Made by a program: the position numbers and the translations under genes. Source: a virus. Taken from it: DNA of 52,304 nt. Location: positions 1-52,304 of IMG/VR virus record IMGVR_UViG_3300020197_000033. One strand, 5' to 3'. Below, one piece after another: positions 46,622 through 52,304 of the stretch (position 1 is its first letter; each line of letters starts with the position of its first letter). The notes below the pieces were generated by a model. The model saw nothing but the letters and a program-made list of their open reading frames with translations. It was not told the DNA's origin and made no database searches.

Positions 46622-47635
46622 GTGACTAAAACTCTTGATGAACTCAAAAGGATTGAGGGACATCTGTCATATGAGATTGTCAACTTTGTTGATGAGACTC
46701 ACAATGACTGTAAAGTCCATAAGATTCTTAGGAAAAAGAATTCTTATCCTCTTGTGGTTCTTGATTCCCCCCCGCCCGGCATTCCACTGATTCCCGTGGA
46801 CAAGATCATCGTAGGTGCTTATCAGCGACCCGAAGATTTTGACCAGAACCAAGTAGCAAACAATATTAAAGATGTTGGTGGATTTAAGTACGACTTTTTT
46901 AATGTCGTACTGGTGTATCTTCGTCCCAATGGTAAGTATTACGTTGTGGACGGTATGCATCGCATTGTGAAAGCAATGCTTTGTGGGATTAGGGATGTTC
47001 CTGCATTGGTAAAAGTCCACCCCCAAGGTCTATCTACCGCTGAGATGGAAAAGATTGAAGCAGATGCATTTCTTGCTAGTAACCGTCGCAACAAAAAAGT
47101 TAGTAAGAATGGTAACTTCAAAGCAGGCATTTATGCCGGTGATGCTGCATCTCTTCAGATCGAACGTATTCTGAATGTTACGAACTGGACCATCAAAGGA
47201 CTTGGTGGTGATGGACAATTTGTCATCAGTGATTACGGTCATATCCGTGATTCCTATATTGATTATGGGAAAGATGCCGTTGTGTACGCATCTCAACTGG
47301 TGCAAAACAACCAATGGAGAGGTGAGAAACCTGCACCCACTTTTGTCGGTGGTGTTGCATGTTTTATTGCAAAGATCTTCCCTCAGTTGAACGAACAGAC
47401 GAAAGTTCTCTTTATCACTTGGTTCAACAGCATGATGACCTTGACTGATACTCAACGGTCCTACACTGAGAAACCTTGTTATGGTCGTGCAAGGGAAAGT
47501 GTTGCGTTTCGTTTGTCGCAACGGTTCAACTTCTATGTGAGACAAAAAGGTCTTCGCCGGCCGATTACTATTACTCACATCAAAGAGTTGGAAGGGTTGA
47601 GTAACGAATGGTTATCCGCATTTCACATCGACTGA
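46622..47635 (+). CDS. ParB/sulfiredoxin-domain protein
   Basis: A 337-residue protein with a GTG start at 46622 after AAAAGGAGA. Residues 55-135 carry a ParB N-terminal-like domain: IPVDKIIVGAYQRPEDF, NPxVV-like NVVLVYLRPNGKYYVVDGMHR (the GxHR box) and CGIRDVPALVKVHP. The remainder is helical with no domain I can name. Phage relatives act as nucleases or NTP-dependent DNA-binding proteins; here it could target host or phage DNA early in infection. Confidence 0.8.
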   Translation: MTKTLDELKRIEGHLSYEIVNFVDETHNDCKVHKILRKKNSYPLVVLDSPPPGIPLIPVDKIIVGAYQRPEDFDQNQVANNIKDVGGFKYDFFNVVLVYLRPNGKYYVVDGMHRIVKAMLCGIRDVPALVKVHPQGLSTAEMEKIEADAFLASNRRNKKVSKNGNFKAGIYAGDAASLQIERILNVTNWTIKGLGGDGQFVISDYGHIRDSYIDYGKDAVVYASQLVQNNQWRGEKPAPTFVGGVACFIAKIFPQLNEQTKVLFITWFNSMMTLTDTQRSYTEKPCYGRARESVAFRLSQRFNFYVRQKGLRRPITITHIKELEGLSNEWLSAFHID

Positions 47636-47659
47636 TTAGATAAGGGATCCTTATCCAAA

Positions 47660-47688
47660 CCCCCCTTGCCCTGCAGGGGGGGTTCCTT
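47660..47688 (+). terminator. Terminator-like hairpin
   Basis: CCCCCC (47660-47665) pairs with GGGGGG (47676-47681) over a 10-base loop, followed by a broken T-run (TTCCTTTA). It separates the ParB-domain and helicase genes. Confidence 0.65.
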
Positions 47689-47715
47689 TATCATACTTCC
47701 ATTGACATTCAGATT

Positions 47716-48894
47716 ATGAAGTTTCGTCCACACCAAATTCGTATTGATGCAAAGATGCAGGAATACGACAAGGGACAAATTATTTCTCCTACTGGTAGTG
47801 GAAAAACACCGAATATGTTCTTTGATGCCAAACGTCAATTTCAGTCAGAAACTCCTCAGACTGTTGTAGTTGTTGCTCCTCGCATTTTGCTTGCGGAGCA
47901 GTTGTCTTCTGAGTTTCTGGAACACATTACCAACGCAGAAGTTTTGCACGTTCATAGTGGTGAAACTCATCACGTTAGCACTACTAACCCCGCTGACATT
48001 GTGGTTCACGCTGGTATGTGTGCTGCTGCAGGTCTTCATCAGTTGATCTTCACTACTTACAACTCTCTGAATCGTATTCAAGAGGCAGAGATTGATGTAG
48101 ATACAATTTACTTTGACGAAGCACACAACAGTGTTCAGCGACACTTTTTCCCCGCAACCAAACACTTCTCCGAGAAGGCAAAACGGTGTTATTTCTTCAC
48201 TGCAACTCCAAAACATTCTCTTGCTTTTGATAAACCTGGGATGAATCATCCTGAAGTTTATGGTGAGGTTTTGTGTAAAGTTCCTGCACCCGAACTTGTT
48301 GAAAATGGTTATATTCTCCCCCCTAAAGTTGTAGTAAAGCAACTACCCATGATTAAGGGAAAACAGGTCATTTTCTCTCGTGACAGTGACAATCTAATTG
48401 AAACTATTGATGAGCAGAAAGTCAAAAAGATTCTTGTCTGTGCTCGTACCACCAAACAAATTGTAGGATTGATTTCGGAATCTGATTTCTGTTCACAGTT
48501 GTATGTCCGTGGGTATTCTTGGATGGTGATTACATCTAAGACTGGTCCTATTATTGATGGTAAGAAAGTAAATCGTGAGGAGTTCTTTGAGACTCTGAAC
48601 GCATGGGGTAAGGATGAATCTAAAAAGTTTGTTGTGATTCATCACAGTATCCTATCTGAGGGTATCAATGTGTCTGGACTGGAGGCAGTTCTGTTCATGC
48701 GTAACATGGATTACATCGGTATCAGTCAAACTATTGGACGTGTAATTCGTCTTGGTAGTTCACAGAAAAAGTTTGGACTTGTCTGTATTCCTGTCTATGA
48801 TAATGTGGGTATCAGTACATCTCGCAAAGTTCAATCTGTTGTTGATATTATCTTCGAACAAGGAGAACCTGCCATTTCTGTGATCAAACGGTAG
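47716..48894 (+). CDS. Superfamily 2 DNA/RNA helicase
   Basis: A 392-residue helicase. RPHQIRIDAK is the Q-like motif. Walker A SPTGSGKT is at residues 24-31, motif II DEAH at 134-137, motif III FTATP follows and motif VI is QTIGRVIRLG near the end. This is the minimal two-RecA-domain form, shorter than T4 UvsW (502). It may act in recombination, origin remodelling or host RNA/DNA unwinding. Its short leader follows a terminator, so it may be separately transcribed. Confidence 0.92.
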   Translation: MKFRPHQIRIDAKMQEYDKGQIISPTGSGKTPNMFFDAKRQFQSETPQTVVVVAPRILLAEQLSSEFLEHITNAEVLHVHSGETHHVSTTNPADIVVHAGMCAAAGLHQLIFTTYNSLNRIQEAEIDVDTIYFDEAHNSVQRHFFPATKHFSEKAKRCYFFTATPKHSLAFDKPGMNHPEVYGEVLCKVPAPELVENGYILPPKVVVKQLPMIKGKQVIFSRDSDNLIETIDEQKVKKILVCARTTKQIVGLISESDFCSQLYVRGYSWMVITSKTGPIIDGKKVNREEFFETLNAWGKDESKKFVVIHHSILSEGINVSGLEAVLFMRNMDYIGISQTIGRVIRLGSSQKKFGLVCIPVYDNVGISTSRKVQSVVDIIFEQGEPAISVIKR

Positions 48895-48899
48895 AATGT

Positions 48900-48970
48900 A
48901 TGGGAATGAGATGCGCCCTAAAGACACTCAATGTTTCTCAATGTATTTTTAATTGAAAGGAGAATCACTC
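48900..48970 (+). repeat. Leader repeat, copy B
   Basis: Second copy of the 46550 element, 5 bases after the helicase stop and directly before the ATG at 48971. The short frame reads MGMRCALKTLNVSQCIFN and ends TGA. Confidence 0.85.
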
Positions 48971-49549
48971 ATGAGCAACTATTACAATTCCCTGTCCAAG
49001 TTTTCTAAAGACTGGACAGTTTATTGCGAGAAAACCTATCGCAATCTTCGGGCAAATGCCATCTCTTGGCGTTCTAGTGCCGAATGGGATCGTGCTATCA
49101 CCAGAGATTTCTATCTTGGAGTATTCGACTCTGGCAATCCCAATCCTACTGGATACATCAGTGAAGAGGCACTAAGTAACAAATTATCATCAAAGAAGAC
49201 AGTGCAAGATCACTGTTTCTCTCCACAATTTATTGGACGAATGGTGATGGATAATCAGGAGATTTATCTGTCTGATTATGAAAAATTCAAATCAGTCTTT
49301 TGGTATGCTTGCAGCACTATTGTGGTAGTGCAAAAGGAGAATGAAGACCTTTCCAATCTTACCATCAATGATGAGAATGGGTACAGGATTCTAGTTCCTA
49401 CCAACAAAAAGTACAACCATTTGGGAATCAATCTTTACAAAAGATTTCCAGGCAAAACTCGTTGGAAGTATTCTATTCCTGAAGAAACTAACATTCTAGA
49501 TGTTCCTGAGGAACTTCTGCAGTACGAAAAACAGTATCTAGTTGCATGA
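48971..49549 (+). CDS. Hypothetical protein behind the duplicated leader
   Basis: A 192-residue protein from ATG 48971 (MSNYYNSLSKFSKDWTVYCE). Aromatic-rich alpha/beta; DHCFSPQFIGRMVMDN and FWYACSTIVVVQKENEDLS stand out. His and Cys near residue 78 could be catalytic, but no family is recognised. The leader shared with the ParB-domain gene suggests the two are controlled together. Confidence 0.75.
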   Translation: MSNYYNSLSKFSKDWTVYCEKTYRNLRANAISWRSSAEWDRAITRDFYLGVFDSGNPNPTGYISEEALSNKLSSKKTVQDHCFSPQFIGRMVMDNQEIYLSDYEKFKSVFWYACSTIVVVQKENEDLSNLTINDENGYRILVPTNKKYNHLGINLYKRFPGKTRWKYSIPEETNILDVPEELLQYEKQYLVA

Positions 49550-49941
49550 ACTTTCCTGATACCACTATACTTCACCCCGATCATCCACCATCGGGATTTG
49601 TTACTCCAGACTGGCAGTTTGCTGCTGTACCCTACGGCAATGAGTATATCATTATTGCTGATGGGAAACAACTTGAGTTGTGCCACAGTCGTGAACTTGC
49701 CTGTATTCGATTAGAACAATTAAAAAACTCGCATCGAACCCGCAAGGGAGGTACTAGGACTCCCGTAAAACAGAATTGCAAGAAAAAGGCGAAAACGCCT
49801 AGTGGTGGCAAGGGATCTAAAACCAGAGATCCCAGTATTTCCAGTGATACCACCAAAAATGCCAAATCCAATCCTGGTAAAAAACCAATAACAGAAGTGT
49901 CCACTATACTCTCAAATCCTCTTCTTGATGCATTATCATAA
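49546..49941 (+). CDS. Hypothetical protein with basic disordered tail
   Basis: A 131-residue protein coupled by ATGA. Residues 1-65 form a small domain (DHPPSGFVTPDWQFAAVPYGNEYIIIADGK); residues 66-131 are Lys/Ser/Thr-rich and probably disordered, which would suit nucleic-acid binding. No family is recognised. Confidence 0.65.
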   Translation: MNFPDTTILHPDHPPSGFVTPDWQFAAVPYGNEYIIIADGKQLELCHSRELACIRLEQLKNSHRTRKGGTRTPVKQNCKKKAKTPSGGKGSKTRDPSISSDTTKNAKSNPGKKPITEVSTILSNPLLDALS

Positions 49942-49952
49942 AATAGTTGGAG

Positions 49953-50171
49953 ATGACAATGACTACTAAAATCAAACGGGTTTCTGTGATTCCTGTTTCT
50001 AACAAAGCAAAGAATAGGTTTCATAATATGATGGACCTGTTTCATACATGTACTGTAGAACAAGAAAAAAAGATTGACGGTGTTCCTCACATGTATCTGG
50101 TTTCTCTAAATCGACAGTATCATTTTTGGGTTCCCACTGCGGGAAATGAACACTGGAAAATTGAAAAGTAA
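49953..50171 (+). CDS. Small conserved hypothetical protein
   Basis: A 72-residue protein from ATG 49953 (MTMTTKIKRVSVIPVSNKAK). It reads as a compact alpha/beta domain with FHNMMDLFHTCTVEQEKKI and HFWVPTAGNEHWKIEK. Its stop overlaps the next start. Role unknown. Confidence 0.65.
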   Translation: MTMTTKIKRVSVIPVSNKAKNRFHNMMDLFHTCTVEQEKKIDGVPHMYLVSLNRQYHFWVPTAGNEHWKIEK

Positions 50172-50347
50172 TGGCATTAGAAGTTCGGTCAATTCTCATC
50201 GACGAATCTCAACTTCATATGTTGAGAACTCTCATTCAGGCAGAAGTAAAGTATGCCATAGAAGTAGAGAAACAGTCAGAGAGTGTTAATGACCAGAAAG
50301 AGATATGCGACATTGTTTTCAATAATTTACTTACAACAATAATATGA
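50171..50347 (+). CDS. Small helical protein
   Basis: A 58-residue ORF, MALEVRSILIDESQLHMLRT, coupled at both ends (TAATG and ATGA). Helical; no motif. Confidence 0.55.
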   Translation: MALEVRSILIDESQLHMLRTLIQAEVKYAIEVEKQSESVNDQKEICDIVFNNLLTTII

Positions 50348-50625
50348 TTGAAATGTTCCACAAACCCCCAAATGGTTATCACTATGAGCAGGAAAAAAAT
50401 TACAAACGTAATACTACTGCTATTTGGTTGCATCACCATAAACGGTACGATTACAACCTTGGGAAACCAGTTAAAACCATCTGGGGATTTTACAACACCA
50501 AAACCAGGAACTTCCACGCCCCAGTTAATAGTCAGACAGTGGGTAGTGTAGTTGACATTGGCGATACTACACCCTATACTGCTATGCCTATCAAACAAAG
50601 TCCATTGGAAAAGTTTTTCGTATGA
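50344..50625 (+). CDS. Conserved cyanophage hypothetical protein
   Basis: A 93-residue protein from ATG 50344 (MIEMFHKPPNGYHYEQEKNY), basic and aromatic (TAIWLHHHKRYDYN, KTIWGFYNTKTRNFH). It looks like a small beta protein. I recall similar proteins in cyanophages. Coupled to both neighbours. Confidence 0.7.
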   Translation: MIEMFHKPPNGYHYEQEKNYKRNTTAIWLHHHKRYDYNLGKPVKTIWGFYNTKTRNFHAPVNSQTVGSVVDIGDTTPYTAMPIKQSPLEKFFV

Positions 50626-50858
50626 ATTACACTGAACATATTCGTGATTACAATTTAGACTTGCTCGATATAACCTTTTCCGATAGGATTGACAAACTAA
50701 TTGAAGAGAAACGATTTGCTGATGCAGATGCAATCGTTGAAGAAGTTATTATCACAAAAGGAGAGGATCCAAGTTTTTATGATACAATTTTTATGGCAGA
50801 TTTGACTTCCTATAATGATGAAGATTTGTCTCAACTGAGATTCCATGTGACAGATTGA
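50622..50858 (+). CDS. Small acidic hypothetical protein
   Basis: A 78-residue protein starting MNYTEHIRDYNLDLLDITFS, with an EEKRFADADAIVEEVI helix and an acidic C-terminus. Coupled to the previous gene by ATGA. Function unknown. Confidence 0.65.
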   Translation: MNYTEHIRDYNLDLLDITFSDRIDKLIEEKRFADADAIVEEVIITKGEDPSFYDTIFMADLTSYNDEDLSQLRFHVTD

Positions 50859-50928
50859 CAACTGTCCACTACCCATTGCTTTCTCGGTCCTTTCCTGCAA
50901 TACTATAAGAGTCAAACAAACAAACGAC

Positions 50929-51339
50929 ATGGCAACCCGTTCTCGCATTGGTATTCAACTCGCAGACGATTCTGTTCTCTCAGTGTATTGCCACTGGGAT
51001 GGTTACCCTGACTTCAATGGTGTCAAACTTCAGCAACATTTCAACACTCGTGAGAAGGTTGCTGAGTTGATTGATGGTGGTGACATGAGTTGTCTGTGGA
51101 CAAATGCTGGTTGGCAGAATGAAACTCTGCCTGAATCTGGTCCTCTTTACTATTCTTCTCGTGGTGAAACTCGTCTTCCTCGTCATGACAACAACATGAC
51201 TGAGTATCTCACTCAAGATGCAGAAGAGTATGCGTATCTCTATACCACCGACGGAGAGTGGTTGTGTTATGATACCTGTCAGTGGCACGATGTAACTTAT
51301 CTTGAAAGGGTAGAGATTCCTCAAGAGGTAGCAGCATGA
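50929..51339 (+). CDS. Conserved phage protein of unknown function
   Basis: A 136-residue protein starting MATRSRIGIQLADDSVLSVYCHWDGYPDFNG, an opening I know from many phages. The rest includes HFNTREKVAELIDGGDMSCLW and CYDTCQWHDVTYLERV. No catalytic motif is evident. The region before it (50859-50928) carries TTGACA and TATAAG-like elements, but with poor spacing. Confidence 0.8.
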   Translation: MATRSRIGIQLADDSVLSVYCHWDGYPDFNGVKLQQHFNTREKVAELIDGGDMSCLWTNAGWQNETLPESGPLYYSSRGETRLPRHDNNMTEYLTQDAEEYAYLYTTDGEWLCYDTCQWHDVTYLERVEIPQEVAA

Positions 51340-51497
51340 AATACTATCTCTTCTTTACTGTTCTCTTTGGTTTGATGTTAGGGTGGCAAGCATTCCTTGT
51401 CACCAGGGATAACAAAATGTTTGAGGGTTACCAGAACCGTCAAGAACAAATCTGCCGAGAGATGAAATCCTTTCACCCTGATTGTCACATAGAATGA
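51336..51497 (+). CDS. Small membrane-anchored peptide
   Basis: A 53-residue ORF coupled by ATGA. An N-terminal membrane helix or signal (KYYLFFTVLFGLMLGWQAFLV) leads into a charged part with two Cys (QEQICREMKSFHPDCHIE). Confidence 0.6.
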   Translation: MKYYLFFTVLFGLMLGWQAFLVTRDNKMFEGYQNRQEQICREMKSFHPDCHIE

Positions 51498-51498
51498 A

Positions 51499-51639
51499 AT
51501 GGAAAACAAACAAACAAAAAAGGAATTGCAATCAATAACAAATCCCATTAAAAGACATTTAGAGTTCTTAAATGAACTTCGAGTTGATCTACGAAAAAAT
51601 AAAAAATGGAAACGATTGCATCAAAAATATAGCAAATAA
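51499..51639 (+). CDS. Small basic peptide
   Basis: A 46-residue Lys/Arg-rich helical ORF starting MENKQTKKELQ, one base after the previous stop. It may bind nucleic acid; no family is recognised. Confidence 0.5.
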   Translation: MENKQTKKELQSITNPIKRHLEFLNELRVDLRKNKKWKRLHQKYSK

Positions 51640-51697
51640 ATGCGATCACTGCAATTATACATAATTTACAACCTGATGTGGAAACCAGTTAGGAAAA

Positions 51698-51868
51698 ATG
51701 TATCATCTTAATGTTACGTTGACACAAGAACAACGATCTCTTCTCAATGATGCTCTCTATTTCTATAGTGAGATGTTTGCATCCGATCCTATTGATGCAG
51801 ATAAAGTAACAAATGCTGTAGAAGAGTTAGAGGATCTTATTGACAATCATTGCGAAACTATTGAATGA
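51698..51868 (+). CDS. Small acidic helical protein
   Basis: A 56-residue ORF, MYHLNVTLTQEQRSLLNDAL, with AGGAAAA upstream. It appears as a two-helix acidic protein. A terminator follows, so it is the last gene of its unit. Confidence 0.6.
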   Translation: MYHLNVTLTQEQRSLLNDALYFYSEMFASDPIDADKVTNAVEELEDLIDNHCETIE

Positions 51869-51892
51869 TGTGACACTTGATGAAGTGTCACA

Positions 51893-51918
51893 GGGGGACT
51901 TGCGTTCCCCCTTTTTTT
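51893..51918 (+). terminator. Intrinsic terminator
   Basis: GGGGG pairs with CCCCC across a 9-base loop, followed by seven T. A second inverted repeat, TGACACTT/AAGTGTCA (51871-51890), stands just ahead of it. Confidence 0.85.
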
Positions 51919-51934
51919 ATGCAATGATAACAGT

Positions 51935-52304
51935 ATGAAGAACACCCATCTAGAACATCCCGAAGATTCTGTACTACTGGGCAAGAAATCTGTTCAGCAA
52001 GTTATCAAGTTTCTTCGTGAGCGTAATTCTACTGTCAGTGTGAAATACGATGGTGCTCCTGCTATTGTATTCGGCACATGTCCTGAGACTGGTAAGAAGT
52101 TTGTGGGTACAAAAAGTGTATTCAACAAAGTCAAAGTGAAGGTCAATTATACTCATGCTGACATCGAGAAGAATCATAGCAACAACGAAAAAGTTGCTGC
52201 AATCTTACATACCTGTCTTGAGACATTGCCGTGGGTGGAAGGGATTCATCAGTGTGATTTTATTGGTTATGGTGGTAAAAACACTTTTACGCCCAATACT
52301 ATCA
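51935..52304 (+). CDS. Nucleotidyltransferase-like protein (DUF6267-like), 5' part
   Basis: The first 123 residues of a gene that runs off the right edge. SVKYDGAPAIVFG at residues 35-47 has the KxDG motif I of covalent nucleotidyltransferases such as DNA and RNA ligases (K37 would take the nucleotide). GKKFVGTKSVFNK resembles motif-I-adjacent strands of DUF6267 phage proteins. The other ligase motifs would lie outside the window, so activity is unproven. Confidence 0.6.
   Translation, partial: MKNTHLEHPEDSVLLGKKSVQQVIKFLRERNSTVSVKYDGAPAIVFGTCPETGKKFVGTKSVFNKVKVKVNYTHADIEKNHSNNEKVAAILHTCLETLPWVEGIHQCDFIGYGGKNTFTPNTI

Noticed and set aside
47845-48342. A 165-residue minus-strand ORF inside the helicase gene
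   Set aside because: The sense strand contains intact helicase motifs throughout. The antisense frame has no start context.
50856-50915. Sigma-70 promoter before the gene at 50929
   Set aside because: TTGACA (50856 region) and the TATAAG-like element are too far apart to form one promoter.

Overview
The window is a stretch of a T4-like contractile-tailed phage genome whose host is a cyanobacterium, most likely marine Synechococcus or Prochlorococcus. Two lines of evidence support this. First, there is a T4-type core: gp32, gp33, gp59, gp4, gp53, and gp48/54/26/27/5-like baseplate proteins. Second, there are genes typical of cyanophages: a plastoquinol terminal oxidase (PTOX), PhoH, ThyX, a NodU-type carbamoyltransferase, several 2OG-Fe(II) oxygenases, and relatives of the cyanobacterial DUF4278 and DUF1825 families. 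The DNA is AT-rich and gene-dense. Stop and start codons commonly overlap, and many proteins are under 60 residues.

Layout. 1-7.1 kb: many small plus-strand genes, PTOX (1754-2254), glutaredoxin (4695-4931) and a 2OG oxygenase (6452-6949). 7.1-11.6 kb: nucleotide and DNA metabolism and late transcription (ThyX, PhoH, a PD-(D/E)XK nuclease, gp33, gp59, a DUF1825-like protein, gp32), closed by a strong terminator. 11.6-14.9 kb: a minus-strand block with gp53, a gp48-like tube cap, an unknown protein and gp4. A palindromic pair of divergent late promoters at 14.94-14.99 kb separates it from the plus-strand tail module at 15-28 kb. That module has a gp54-like initiator, gp26-like protein, two very large hub proteins with cell-wall-degrading domains, gp27-like hub, gp5-like spike and further structural proteins.

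28-30.8 kb: an early-type segment with consensus sigma-70 promoters, small genes and an RNA cluster. The cluster holds tRNA-Leu(TAA), tRNA-Thr(TGT), a circularly permuted tmRNA, tRNA-Leu(TAG), tRNA-Asn(GTT) and tRNA-Ala(TGC). The tmRNA is the most striking find. Its acceptor half (T-arm and 3' acceptor strand) lies upstream of its coding half, separated by about 6 nt. The two acceptor strands pair fully and carry the alanine identity pair G3-U70, and the tag ends in ANKIVRFSRQSAPVAA, the picocyanobacterial proteolysis-tag type.

30.8-46 kb: carbamoyltransferase, small genes, a 2,248-residue tail fibre with a C-terminal S74-type chaperone, two 2OG oxygenases, an unknown protein, a minus-strand glycine-rich adhesin-like protein and another 2OG oxygenase. 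46-52.3 kb: an early-looking region behind a TTGACA-17-TATATT promoter, with a ParB-domain protein, an SF2 helicase, small conserved phage genes and, at the edge, the start of a protein with a ligase-like KxDG motif. A 70-bp leader is duplicated in front of two genes here.

Together the genes suggest a lytic phage that prepares nucleotides and replication (ThyX, nuclease, gp32/59), switches to late transcription (gp33 and CTAAATA boxes), builds a contractile tail, supplements host translation and ribosome rescue (tRNAs and tmRNA), and adjusts host electron flow (PTOX). All functional names come from motifs, domain order and synteny read by eye. No database search was run.
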